Positions 6,502-14,341 of a stretch of DNA of 15,816 bases are shown here, in pieces. The first letter of the stretch is position 1. Each line of letters begins with the position of its first letter. The stretch lies in NCBI GenBank assembly GCA_903939555.1, contig CAJAHV010000020.1, positions 1 to 15,816 on the forward strand, written 5' to 3'. A program made the position numbers and the translations under genes. The notes beneath the pieces are model-generated. The model did not search any database and was not told the DNA's origin. It saw nothing but the letters and a program-made list of their open reading frames with translations. The DNA comes from an uncultured Alphaproteobacteria bacterium. Lineage in GTDB: Bacteria > Pseudomonadota > Alphaproteobacteria > Sphingomonadales > Sphingomonadaceae.

Positions 6502-8771
6502 TGGCCGCAGCCAGCGCCGCCCGCGAGATTCTGCGTCGCCTCCACGAGGTGATGGCGGCCCGGACCGGCGCTGAGGCCAAGTTGAACCAGGTCGTGCAGA
6601 TCGTCGCGCAGGAACTGTCGAGCGAAGTCGCCTCGATCTACCTGCTCCGCGACGGGATGCTGGAGCTGTACGCCACGCAGGGCCTGGCGCAATCGGCGGT
6701 GCACGTCACGCGCTTGAGCATGGGCCAGGGACTGGTCGGCACCATCGCGGCCACGCGCGAGTCGCTCAACCTTGCCGAAGCCAAGGAACACCCCGATTTC
6801 GCCTATCGCCCCGAAACCGGCGAGGATGATTATCACAGCTTTGCCGGCGTCCCCATCGTGCGCCGCGAAAGCGCCATCGGCGTGCTCGGCGTGCAGCACC
6901 GCGAACCGCGCGATTATGACGAGGTCGAGATCGAGGCGCTGCAGACCGTCGCCATGGTGCTGTCCGAGCTCATCCACGGCGCCGGGCTGGTCGATGATGC
7001 CCAGGCGGCGCGTGCACGCGCGGCGAGCTCCGGGCCGCTGCGCCTGGCCGGGTTGAAGCTTGTCGACGGCATGGGGCGCGGCACCGCCGTCTTCCACCAG
7101 CCGCGCGTCATTGTCGAACATACCGTTGCCGATGATATCGAGGTCGAACGCCAGCGCGTCTATTCGGCCTTTGCCCGGATGCGCGAACAGATCGACACGA
7201 TGATGGGGCAAGCCGAATTTGTCGGCGGTGGTGACCATCATGATGTGCTCGAAACCTACAAGATGTTCGCCTATGATGAAGGCTGGGCGCGGCGCATCAA
7301 CGAAGCGATCGACACCGGCTTGACCGCCGAAGCCGCCATCGAACGCGTCCAGGCGCGCACCCGGGCGCGGATGCGGTCGATCGAGGATCCGTATCTGCGG
7401 GAGCGTCTCACCGATCTCGACGATCTGTCGAACCGGCTGCAGCGCATTGTTTCGGGACAATTGGGCACGGCGGCGGCATCCGGGCTGCGCGGTGATACCA
7501 TCCTCATCGCCCGCAACCTGGGGCCCGCCGAACTGCTCGAATATGACAAGCGCTTCCTGAAAGGCGTTGTGCTCGAAGAAGGTAGCCTGACGGCGCATGT
7601 CATCATCGTGGCGCGTGCCATGGGGGTGCCGGTGCTTGGCCGGGTGCGCGAATTGTTTGCCGATGTCAGCGATGGCGACGAGCTGATCGTCGATGCCGGC
7701 AATGGCGCGCTGATGGTGCGGCCGCAGGCGGCGATGATCAAGTCGTACCAGGCCATGAGCGTCATCAAAGCCCGCCAGGCCGAACGCTTTGCCAAGGTCA
7801 AGGACCTGCCGGCGATCAGCCGCGATGGCCAGCGCATCACCGTGCTGATGAACGCCGGGCTGGCCGGCGATGCCCAGGCGCTCGATGTGACCGGCGCCGA
7901 CGGTATCGGGCTGTTCCGCACCGAATTCCAGTTTCTCGTGTCGGCCACTCTGCCGCGCCGCGAACGCCAGCAGGCATTTTATCGATCGGTGCTCGAAGCC
8001 GCTGGCGACCGGCCGGTGGTGTTCCGCACCATCGATATCGGCGGCGACAAGGCGGTACCCTACCTGTCTGGCGCCGGCGGCGCCGATGATGAAAACCCGG
8101 CGATGGGCTGGCGGGCGCTGCGGTTGGCGCTGGGCCGGCCGGCGCTGATGAAGATCCAGGCGCGCGCCCTGCTCGAAGCCGGCGCCGGCCGCACGATCAG
8201 CATCATGTTCCCGATGGTCAGCGAGCCGTGGGAGTTTGCCGAAGCAAAAGCGCTGGTCGAATCGCAGCGGGCGCTGCTGGCCCGTCACGGGCATGATCTT
8301 CCGCTGGCGGTGCGCTATGGCGCGATGATCGAGGTGCCGGCGCTGATCGAAACGCTCGATGTGCTGCTGCCGATGACCGATTTCGTCTCGGTCGGCACGA
8401 ATGATCTGACGCAATTCCTGTTCGCCGCCGATCGCGCCAATCCGCGGTTGGGTGACCGCTATGACTGGCTGTCGCCCGCCGTGCTGCGCGTCATCCGCCG
8501 CATCGTGCGCGAAGCCGGCGCGGCGAATGTGCCGGTGACCATCTGCGGCGAAATGGGCGGTCGCCCTCTGGAGGCGCTGGCGCTGCTTTCGCTGGGTGTC
8601 GAGAAACTGTCGATCACTCCGGCGGGGGTCGGACCGATCAAGGCGCTGGTGCGATCCGCTGATCTGGGCAAGGTCAAAGCGGCGATGGCCGGCTGGATCG
8701 ATACGCCGGGGGTAGATATCCGCGCCGCCCTGTTGGCGCTGGCGACCAACGATGCGGTCGAGCTCGCCTGA
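6501..8771 (+). CDS. ptsP: nitrogen PTS enzyme I (PEP-protein phosphotransferase with GAF domain)
   Basis: EI-Ntr takes phosphate from PEP and passes it via NPr (PtsO) to EIIA-Ntr (PtsN), a regulatory chain that does not carry sugar. The 756 residues hold an N-terminal GAF domain (about 15-165, with YLLRDGMLELYATQGL and SFAGVPIVRRESAIGVLGVQ). They continue with the EI phosphotransfer domain with active His366 (LTAHVIIVARAMGVPVLG) and the PEP-binding TIM barrel. In the barrel I see GIGLFRTEFQF, FRTIDIGGDK, SVGTNDLTQFLFAADR and catalytic Cys682 in VTICGEMGGRP. All key residues are present. I chose ATG 6501 because it overlaps the stop of the previous gene (TGATG) and starts at the normal GAF boundary; the frame is open further upstream but that part is not protein-like. 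NPr and EIIA-Ntr are not in this window. Confidence 0.95.
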   Translation: MAAASAAREILRRLHEVMAARTGAEAKLNQVVQIVAQELSSEVASIYLLRDGMLELYATQGLAQSAVHVTRLSMGQGLVGTIAATRESLNLAEAKEHPDFAYRPETGEDDYHSFAGVPIVRRESAIGVLGVQHREPRDYDEVEIEALQTVAMVLSELIHGAGLVDDAQAARARAASSGPLRLAGLKLVDGMGRGTAVFHQPRVIVEHTVADDIEVERQRVYSAFARMREQIDTMMGQAEFVGGGDHHDVLETYKMFAYDEGWARRINEAIDTGLTAEAAIERVQARTRARMRSIEDPYLRERLTDLDDLSNRLQRIVSGQLGTAAASGLRGDTILIARNLGPAELLEYDKRFLKGVVLEEGSLTAHVIIVARAMGVPVLGRVRELFADVSDGDELIVDAGNGALMVRPQAAMIKSYQAMSVIKARQAERFAKVKDLPAISRDGQRITVLMNAGLAGDAQALDVTGADGIGLFRTEFQFLVSATLPRRERQQAFYRSVLEAAGDRPVVFRTIDIGGDKAVPYLSGAGGADDENPAMGWRALRLALGRPALMKIQARALLEAGAGRTISIMFPMVSEPWEFAEAKALVESQRALLARHGHDLPLAVRYGAMIEVPALIETLDVLLPMTDFVSVGTNDLTQFLFAADRANPRLGDRYDWLSPAVLRVIRRIVREAGAANVPVTICGEMGGRPLEALALLSLGVEKLSITPAGVGPIKALVRSADLGKVKAAMAGWIDTPGVDIRAALLALATNDAVELA

Positions 8772-8841
8772 GGGGACTGGGCCGAGCGTTTTCGATGCAC
8801 GCTTGGTTTGTGGCTGACAATTTCTGCCGCGCCGGGACGCT

Positions 8842-8891
8842 GCGTGCGACATCTCAGCAGCTTTGCTGGTTTCGCTAGACCTGTCGCACGC
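8842..8891. repeat. 10-bp inverted repeat with nested small hairpin
   Basis: GCGTGCGACA (8842-8851) and TGTCGCACGC (8882-8891) are perfect reverse complements with a 30-base spacer. Inside the spacer CAGCA (8855-8859) and TGCTG (8864-8868) pair around a 4-base loop. The element lies between the ptsP stop and the crotonase start, ending 33 bases before the ATG at 8925. There is no T run after it, so it is not a classic terminator. It may be an operator dyad or a structured leader RNA. Confidence 0.55.
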
Positions 8892-8913
8892 CTTCGGTCA
8901 CCAATAGCGCCAT

Positions 8914-8918
8914 GGGAG
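8914..8918 (+). promoter_or_regulatory. crotonase-gene Shine-Dalgarno site (decides the start)
   Basis: GGGAG lies 6 bases before ATG 8925. The reading frame is open from 8808, but the 39 upstream codons include both arms of the inverted repeat and do not look like enoyl-CoA hydratase sequence. Confidence 0.7.
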
Positions 8919-8924
8919 TCGTCG

Positions 8925-9719
8925 ATGTCGCTTGATGGGTACAGCCGTTTCACCTTCAGTCGCGCGGGGCGTGTCCTCACCGCGACCATCACCGGCAATA
9001 ACCCGGTCAATGGCGTCGATGGCGCGATGCATGACGAACTGGCGCGGGTATTCACCGATCTCCAGCATGATCAGGGCAGCGATCTCATTATCCTGACCGG
9101 CGCCGGCCGGGCCTTTTGTGCCGGCGGGGATTTTGCCTGGTTCGACGAACAGATCGCCGATCCGAAGAAATTCCGCGACATCGGCTGGGATGCCAAGCGC
9201 ATCGTCACCTCGCTGCTCGATATCGAAAAGCCGGTGATCTGCCGGTTGAACGGCGCCGCCGCCGGGCTGGGGGCGACGATCGCGCTGCTCTGCGACATCA
9301 TCATCGCCGATGAAAATGCCGTGATCGGCGATCCGCATGTCAAGGTCGGGCTGGTCGCCGGCGATGGCGGCGCGGTGATCTGGCCGCAGCTGATCGGCTA
9401 TGCCCGCGCCAAGGAATTCCTGCTCACCGGCGATCTGCTTAAGGCGCCCAAGGCCGCCGAGATCGGCCTGATCAACCATGCCGTGCCGACTGCTGATCTC
9501 GATGCCAAGGTTGCCGAAATGGCCGCCAAGCTGCTCGCTTCCCCACGCTGGGCGGTGCGCTGGACCAAGACGGTGACCAACGCGCCGTTGAAGGCGCTGG
9601 TCTCGCAGATGATGGACACCTCGATCGCTTATGAAATGCTGTCGAACATGGCCGCCGACCGCGCCGAAGCGGTAGCCGCGGTGCGCGAACGCCGCCCGGC
9701 GAAGCTGACCGGCGAATGA
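8925..9719 (+). CDS. enoyl-CoA hydratase/isomerase (crotonase) family protein
   Basis: A 264-residue crotonase-fold protein, normal for the family. The oxyanion-hole segments are AFCAGGDFAWF (about 64-73) and the LNGAAAGLGATIALLCDI stretch (about 108-125). The active-site region reads GDPHVKVGLVAGDGG. By eye alignment with rat enoyl-CoA hydratase, the first catalytic Glu (E144 in rat) is replaced by H138, while the second Glu is kept as E164. D147 is an added acid nearby. A standard hydratase mechanism is therefore doubtful; a hydrolase, isomerase or other crotonase reaction on an acyl-CoA is possible. It is the first gene of a three-gene operon, and its stop overlaps the acyl-CoA dehydrogenase start (ATGA). 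The 153-base gap after ptsP suggests its own promoter. Confidence 0.88.
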   Translation: MSLDGYSRFTFSRAGRVLTATITGNNPVNGVDGAMHDELARVFTDLQHDQGSDLIILTGAGRAFCAGGDFAWFDEQIADPKKFRDIGWDAKRIVTSLLDIEKPVICRLNGAAAGLGATIALLCDIIIADENAVIGDPHVKVGLVAGDGGAVIWPQLIGYARAKEFLLTGDLLKAPKAAEIGLINHAVPTADLDAKVAEMAAKLLASPRWAVRWTKTVTNAPLKALVSQMMDTSIAYEMLSNMAADRAEAVAAVRERRPAKLTGE

Positions 9720-10882
9720 GCCTGCAAAGCTTTATCGACGAGCCTGCACATATCGGCCAGTTGCGCGAAACGATCGCGCGCTTTGTCGCCGAAAAGGCCC
9801 CGCGCGAGGCGCGCATCGCCTGGGATCGGGCGCACACCTGGCCGCGCGATGTCTATGCCGAACTGAACCAGTTGGGTCTGACCGCGCTGACCGTGCCGGA
9901 GGAATATGGCGGCGCCGGGCAGGATATCGTTGCCGCCATCGCGGTCATCGAGGAACTGGCGCAAATCGGGCCGTGCCTGGCCGGGCCGTTCATTCACACC
10001 GCCTTTTATGGCGGCATGAACCTGTCGGAAAATGGCTCTGAAGCGCAGAAGCGCGAATATCTGCCGCGGCTGGCGCGCGGCGAATTGTTCTTCGCCTATG
10101 GCCTGTCGGAACCCGATGTCGGTGGCGATCTCGCCAGCGTTTCGACCCGCGCCCGGCTCGAGGGGGATACGGTGGTCATCGACGGCGCCAAGCGCTGGTG
10201 TTCGGGGGCTGACTGGGCCGATGTGCTCTATACGCTGGTGCGCTCGGGTGAGCCGGGCGACCGCTACCGCAACCTGTCGTTCGTGCTGATCCCCACCGGC
10301 ACGCCGGGGATCACCATGCAGGGCATCCAGCACAGCAATCTGCGCTACATGGCGAGCCAGGACGTGTATTTCGACGCTGTGCGCATCCCCGCCACCAATA
10401 TCGTTGGCGGGCCCGAGATGTGGAACAAGGGCTGGCAATTGCTCGCTGGCCGCGCGCTCGATGTCGAGAAACTGGAGATTACCGCGGTAGCCTTTGGCAT
10501 CGCGCGGGCGGCGCTGACCGAAGCCTGGGATTATGCGCAACAGCGCGTCCAGTTCGGCAAGCCGATCGCCCAGCACCAGAGCGTGCGCCACAAGCTGGTG
10601 ACGGCCAAAACCAAGCTGCAGGCGGCGCGCCACATGCTCTATCATGCCGCCTGGCTGGCCAATGAAGGTCGGCCGTGCAGCGTCGAAACCAGCATGGCCA
10701 AGCTGTTCGTTGCCGACACCGGGGTAGAGATCGCGCTGATCTGCCAGCAGGTGATGGGTGCCTATGGCTTGTCCGACGCTTTCGACATGGAACGCCATGT
10801 CCGCGATCTGCTCGGCATGCCGATCGTCGGCGGATCAAGCGACATGCAGAAGAACAATCTGGCGAGTTTGTTGAAGCTATGA
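9716..10882 (+). CDS. acyl-CoA dehydrogenase
   Basis: FAD-dependent enzyme that introduces the alpha-beta double bond in an acyl-CoA and passes electrons to ETF. At 388 residues it has normal length. The N-terminal helical domain contains GLTALTVPEEYGGAG (about 54-68). The middle domain has the FAYGLSEPDVGGDLASV flavin/substrate signature (about 126-142). The C-terminal domain has ALDVEKLE and the QRVQFGKPIAQHQSVRHKL FAD segment. The Glu used by medium-chain and most other enzymes is missing: the equivalent site is G372 (IVGGSSDMQ). E251 sits where isovaleryl-CoA and long-chain enzymes keep their base, so the enzyme may still be active. The ATG overlaps the crotonase stop and the stop overlaps the next start, so all three are coupled. 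Substrate unknown. Confidence 0.9.
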   Translation: MSLQSFIDEPAHIGQLRETIARFVAEKAPREARIAWDRAHTWPRDVYAELNQLGLTALTVPEEYGGAGQDIVAAIAVIEELAQIGPCLAGPFIHTAFYGGMNLSENGSEAQKREYLPRLARGELFFAYGLSEPDVGGDLASVSTRARLEGDTVVIDGAKRWCSGADWADVLYTLVRSGEPGDRYRNLSFVLIPTGTPGITMQGIQHSNLRYMASQDVYFDAVRIPATNIVGGPEMWNKGWQLLAGRALDVEKLEITAVAFGIARAALTEAWDYAQQRVQFGKPIAQHQSVRHKLVTAKTKLQAARHMLYHAAWLANEGRPCSVETSMAKLFVADTGVEIALICQQVMGAYGLSDAFDMERHVRDLLGMPIVGGSSDMQKNNLASLLKL

Positions 10883-12027
10883 CCCTGCTTGCCGCTGCCC
10901 GCGATCTCGCCCCCGTCATCGCCGCGCGCGCCGCCGAAATCGAGGCGGCGCGGCGCCTGCCCGCCGATCTCGCTGCCGAGATGGCCGCCGCCGGGCTGTT
11001 CCGCATGGCGGTGCCGCGCAGCCTGGGCGGTGCCGAGGCACCCCCGGCGGCGATTTTCGCGGTGCTCGAAACGCTGGCCGCTGCTGACGCCGCCACTGGC
11101 TGGTGCGCGATGATCGCTGGCACCACTGCTTTGTCCTCGGCATGGCTGCCGGCGCCGCACGCCGCCGAAGTGTTCGGTAATCCGCTCGGCATCAGCGGCG
11201 GGGTGTTCGCGCCGATGGGGAAGGCGGTTGCCGACGGCGATGATTATGTCGTCAGCGGCCGCTGGGCCTGGGCGTCAGGATCGGCCAATTGCCAATGGCT
11301 GACCGGCGGCGCGCTTGTCTTCGATGATGGCAAGCTGCGCACCCTGCCCAATGGCGGCCCCGACCACCGCATGATGTTTTTTCGCCGCGACGAGGTCGAG
11401 CTGATCGATACCTGGGACGCCAGCGGCCTGCGCGGCACCGGATCGGGCGACATGGCGGTAAGCGCGGTCCGCGTGCCCAAGGCGCGAAGCGTGTCGTTCA
11501 TCACCGACAAACCGCAGGAGAGCGGTCCATTGTACGCCTTTCCGCCGTTCGGACTGCTGGCGCTCGGCATCGCGGCGGTTGCAGCCGGCAATGCCCGCGC
11601 CGCGCTTGATGATCTGCGCAGCCTCGCCACCACCAAAAAGGGCGCCGGATCATCGCGAACCCTCGCCGAACGCGGCGTCATTCAGGCCGATTTCGCCAAG
11701 GCCGAAGCCCAATTGGCGGCGGCGCGGGCGCTCGTCGATGTCACCATCGCCGAAGCCTGGGGACTGGCGCAGCGGGGTGAACGCTTCGATACCAATTTGC
11801 GCGCCCGGTTGCGGCTGGCGGCAACGCATCTGGTGCGCACTGCGTCCGACGTGGTACGCAGCGCCTATGACATGGCCGGCGGCACCGCGGTTTATGCCAC
11901 CCACCCGTTGCAGCGCCGCTTTCGCGATGCCCATGTCGCCACCCAGCACATGATGGTCGGCGGCTCGACGTACGAGCTGACCGGGCGGGTGCTGCTTGGC
12001 CTGCCGACCGACGACGGGGCGCTTTAG
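10879..12027 (+). CDS. acyl-CoA-dehydrogenase-fold flavin monooxygenase-like protein
   Basis: A 382-residue protein of the acyl-CoA dehydrogenase superfamily, closest in features to the flavin-dependent hydroxylase branch (HsaA, HpaC2 and DszC type). It has the GLFRMAVPRSLGGAE segment (about 39-53), a GRWAWASGSANCQWL segment where dehydrogenases have their substrate signature, WDASGLRGTGSGD, and a C-terminal RRFRDAHVATQHMMVGG motif typical of that branch. Such enzymes use reduced flavin from a partner reductase; no reductase gene is in the window. An acyl-CoA dehydrogenase role, perhaps as second subunit of a heteromeric enzyme with the gene before it, is the alternative. I chose ATG 10879, which overlaps the previous stop (ATGA), rather than starts further upstream. 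Its stop is 2 bases from the convergent cytochrome gene. Confidence 0.8.
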   Translation: MTLLAAARDLAPVIAARAAEIEAARRLPADLAAEMAAAGLFRMAVPRSLGGAEAPPAAIFAVLETLAAADAATGWCAMIAGTTALSSAWLPAPHAAEVFGNPLGISGGVFAPMGKAVADGDDYVVSGRWAWASGSANCQWLTGGALVFDDGKLRTLPNGGPDHRMMFFRRDEVELIDTWDASGLRGTGSGDMAVSAVRVPKARSVSFITDKPQESGPLYAFPPFGLLALGIAAVAAGNARAALDDLRSLATTKKGAGSSRTLAERGVIQADFAKAEAQLAAARALVDVTIAEAWGLAQRGERFDTNLRARLRLAATHLVRTASDVVRSAYDMAGGTAVYATHPLQRRFRDAHVATQHMMVGGSTYELTGRVLLGLPTDDGAL

Positions 12028-12029
12028 CG

Positions 12030-13043
12030 TCAGTTGGGCAGCGACTCGATATAGGCGCGCACCAGCGCCACACCTTCGTCATGCGCCACGGTGCGGCCGA
12101 ACTGCGGCATCATCACGCCGGGTTCACTCGATTGCATGCGGTGCAGCAGGATCGAGGCATCGGGTTGCCCCGGGACAATCGAAAAACTGCGGCCGCCCGA
12201 GCCGCGCCCGGCGGCCACCGGGCGCTTGTTGATGCCCTGGTGCGCCGGCACGGGCTCATCGGCCTGCAGATACAGTCCCGAGTTGGACGCAAAGCCCGCG
12301 CGGCTGTGGCAATGGCCGCAATTGACCTCGAGATAGGCGCGGGCGCGCGCGGCAACCGGTTCGGCGGCATCATCCCAGCGCGCCAGGCGCGGTAGCGTGT
12401 CGGGCAGCCCGGTGAGCCGTCCCGCCGCCGCCCAGCGCTGCAATTGCGCGCCATCGTTCATATTGGCCGCTGTCGGCCCGATCGGTGTCGCGATAGTGCC
12501 CTGCTGGTGGCATTGCTTGCACTGGTTGGTGTTGGGCACGGCATAATCGAGCGCCCGCGCCGCGCCGCGGGCGTCGATGAACTGCACCGGTAGCCGCACC
12601 CCCGCGCGTTGCAGCACGGCATCGGTGCCGGCGGCGTTCCAGACATAGGACAATGGCACCCAGCCGCTGGCACGGCGCACCAGCAGCCGGGTTTCAACGA
12701 GGCGCACATCCTTGTCCGGTGCGCGAAAATCGGCGGGATAGGCAAAGGTCTTGACGATGACGGCGCCGACCGGAAATTCGAGCACGCCGGTGGCGGTGTA
12801 GGTCGCCGGCTTGCCCGGTGGCAGCCAGACATATCGGAACTTTTCGGCATAATCGCTGAACAGCGGCGTGTTCAGCGTGTAGAGCGTCACGCCCGGGGCC
12901 GGCACCCGCCCCTCCGCATCGGCGAACAGGCCATAATCCGCCAATCGCGGCGCTGCGTCGGCGGCCAGCAGGCGCGCGGTATTGACGGTCGGCGCCGGTG
13001 CCGCGCCCAGCGCCAGCAAGGCCGCAGCAACAAGCCGCTTCAT
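12030..13043 (-). CDS. exported diheme c-type cytochrome, SO2930/HNE_0200 family
   Basis: A 337-residue exported protein with a short signal peptide (MKRLVAAALLALGAAPAP). Two heme c sites are visible: CKQCH at residues 175-179 and CGHCH at 242-246. The C-terminal GVMMPQFGR may supply an axial Met. The N-terminal half (YTLNTPLFSDYAEKFRYVWLPPGKPA, about 54-79) has no heme motif and is typical of the SO2930-like family (TIGR03806, named from memory). That family is known for sitting next to a parallel beta-helix protein, as here. Its function is unknown; a periplasmic electron-transfer role is inference. ATG 13043 overlaps the stop of the beta-helix gene (ATGA). The open frame extends further upstream, but the signal peptide begins here. 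Confidence 0.88.
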   Translation of the reverse strand: MKRLVAAALLALGAAPAPTVNTARLLAADAAPRLADYGLFADAEGRVPAPGVTLYTLNTPLFSDYAEKFRYVWLPPGKPATYTATGVLEFPVGAVIVKTFAYPADFRAPDKDVRLVETRLLVRRASGWVPLSYVWNAAGTDAVLQRAGVRLPVQFIDARGAARALDYAVPNTNQCKQCHQQGTIATPIGPTAANMNDGAQLQRWAAAGRLTGLPDTLPRLARWDDAAEPVAARARAYLEVNCGHCHSRAGFASNSGLYLQADEPVPAHQGINKRPVAAGRGSGGRSFSIVPGQPDASILLHRMQSSEPGVMMPQFGRTVAHDEGVALVRAYIESLPN

Positions 13044-14281
13044 CGCGCCGCGCGGGCTTCCTGTGCCGCCGGCAGCACGATGCGCGGCGGCAGTAGCGGC
13101 AGCGCGGTCGCCGTCGCCAGCAGTGCCGGGCGCGCCGCGGTGGTGGGCACCCCCTGCATGACGAGGCCGAGCGTGAACGCCGGGCCATCGCCGATCACCA
13201 CACCGCCATCGGCAGCGCGTTCGCCGCCCGTTGGCGGGGCATAGCCGATGACACCATCCCACATCACCGGCGGCAGCGCGCCACCCATCGCGCCGGCAAT
13301 CTCGGCACCGCCGGGAAAGCCTGGCTTGCCGCCATTGCCGGCATAACGGTTGCCATGCACCGCAATGGCGCGCGCCAGCGGGTTGTAACTCTTGTCGGTG
13401 AATGCGCTTTGATAGGCGACGATCATCACGCCATTGCCGGCATTGTCCTTGATATCATTATCGAAGACATGGACATCGCGGTTGGCCATCACCATCACCC
13501 CGGTGCCCGGCGGCACGCTGGCGACGATATTGCCGGGCGCCGCGAAATTCGGGTGGTTGTTGGCGATGATCTTGTTCCGGAACAGCCGGATCGCATGGCC
13601 GCCCTGTTGCGGCAGGTCGGGCAGATCGAACACCAGCAAGCCGCCGGTATTGCCGGTCGCGACATTGTGGTGAACATCGGCATCATAGCTGTTTTCGATC
13701 TCGATACCGGCGACATTGCCTTCGGCACGGCTGTTGCGCACGATGATCTGCTGCGACTGGCCGACATAGATGCCGGCGTCCGACGCGCCCTTCACGAACA
13801 CCTTGTCGATGAGGACGTGCTTCGACGACACCGGATAGACGCCATAGGCGCCGTTGGTCGATTTCGGCCCGCCGGTCCATTCGACGCGCAGATTGACGAA
13901 GCTGATACCGTCACTGCCCTTCGACTTGATGCCGTTGCCCTTGGCGTTTTCCACGGCGAGGTCGCGGATCACGACATTGTTCGATGTGATGAGCAGGCCT
14001 TCGCCTTCCCCCTTTTGCCTAGTGAAATCGAGGATCGTCTTGCCCGGGCCGGCGCCGCTTATGGTGACCCCCGCAACATCCAATGACACACCATCGACCA
14101 GCGCATAGCGCCCCGCCGCCAACCGCACGGTATCCCCGGGCTTTGCGTCGATCAGCGCGGTCTGCAACGTTTCTTGGTCGCTGGCGCCGGGCGCGACCAT
14201 GATAGTGCGCGCTGCCAGCGGCATGGCAAGCATCGGCGTGGCGAGCATCGTCGCGGCAAGCGACAGCGCAAAAGCTTTCAT
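13040..14281 (-). CDS. exported parallel beta-helix repeat protein
   Basis: A 413-residue secreted protein. The signal peptide is MKAFALSLAATMLATPMLAMPLAA, cut near residue 24-26. The body (about 35-310) is a right-handed parallel beta-helix of the NosD/pectate-lyase kind. Short strands recur, such as NVVIRDLAVENAKGNGIK, KHVLIDKVFVKGASDAGIYV and QQIIVRNSRAEGNVAGIEIE. The last 40 or so residues are Ala/Pro-rich. It matches the TIGR03805-type family that pairs with SO2930-like cytochromes (family names from memory). Beta-helix proteins can bind or cut polysaccharides, or as NosD assist metal-centre assembly; I see no catalytic motif that decides. The ATG at 14281 has TGAGGAA 6 bases upstream; in-frame ATGs 10 codons earlier lack this and precede the signal peptide. 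It is coupled to the cytochrome gene. Confidence 0.87.
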   Translation of the reverse strand: MKAFALSLAATMLATPMLAMPLAARTIMVAPGASDQETLQTALIDAKPGDTVRLAAGRYALVDGVSLDVAGVTISGAGPGKTILDFTRQKGEGEGLLITSNNVVIRDLAVENAKGNGIKSKGSDGISFVNLRVEWTGGPKSTNGAYGVYPVSSKHVLIDKVFVKGASDAGIYVGQSQQIIVRNSRAEGNVAGIEIENSYDADVHHNVATGNTGGLLVFDLPDLPQQGGHAIRLFRNKIIANNHPNFAAPGNIVASVPPGTGVMVMANRDVHVFDNDIKDNAGNGVMIVAYQSAFTDKSYNPLARAIAVHGNRYAGNGGKPGFPGGAEIAGAMGGALPPVMWDGVIGYAPPTGGERAADGGVVIGDGPAFTLGLVMQGVPTTAARPALLATATALPLLPPRIVLPAAQEARAAR

Positions 14282-14341
14282 CGGTCGTTCCTCAAGTATT
14301 TGCGCCATCATCGGACTTTGCCGTCAGCCGCTCAAGCCGGA
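14282..14341. other. short gap between the serine hydrolase and beta-helix genes
   Basis: Sixty bases separate the two minus-strand genes. They contain the beta-helix Shine-Dalgarno site (TGAGGAA, complement of 14288-14294, 6 bases before ATG 14281). I see no convincing terminator and no clear promoter, so read-through from the serine hydrolase gene is likely. Confidence 0.5.

Noticed and set aside
6312..8852. An 846-codon open frame on the minus strand opposite ptsP
   Set aside because: It is the shadow of ptsP in a high-G+C genome. Its composition (many Arg, His, Gln, Gly) has no recognisable domain, whereas ptsP has all its catalytic motifs.
8842..8891. The inverted repeat as a rho-independent terminator of ptsP
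   Set aside because: The spacer is long and no T run follows either arm.
9629..10798. A 389-codon minus-strand frame opposite the acyl-CoA dehydrogenase
   Set aside because: Shadow of a clear plus-strand gene; no domain and no supported start.
12030..13262. A longer cytochrome reading frame beginning at 13262
   Set aside because: The extra N-terminal part overlaps the beta-helix gene, is Arg-rich, and lies before a clear signal peptide at 13043.
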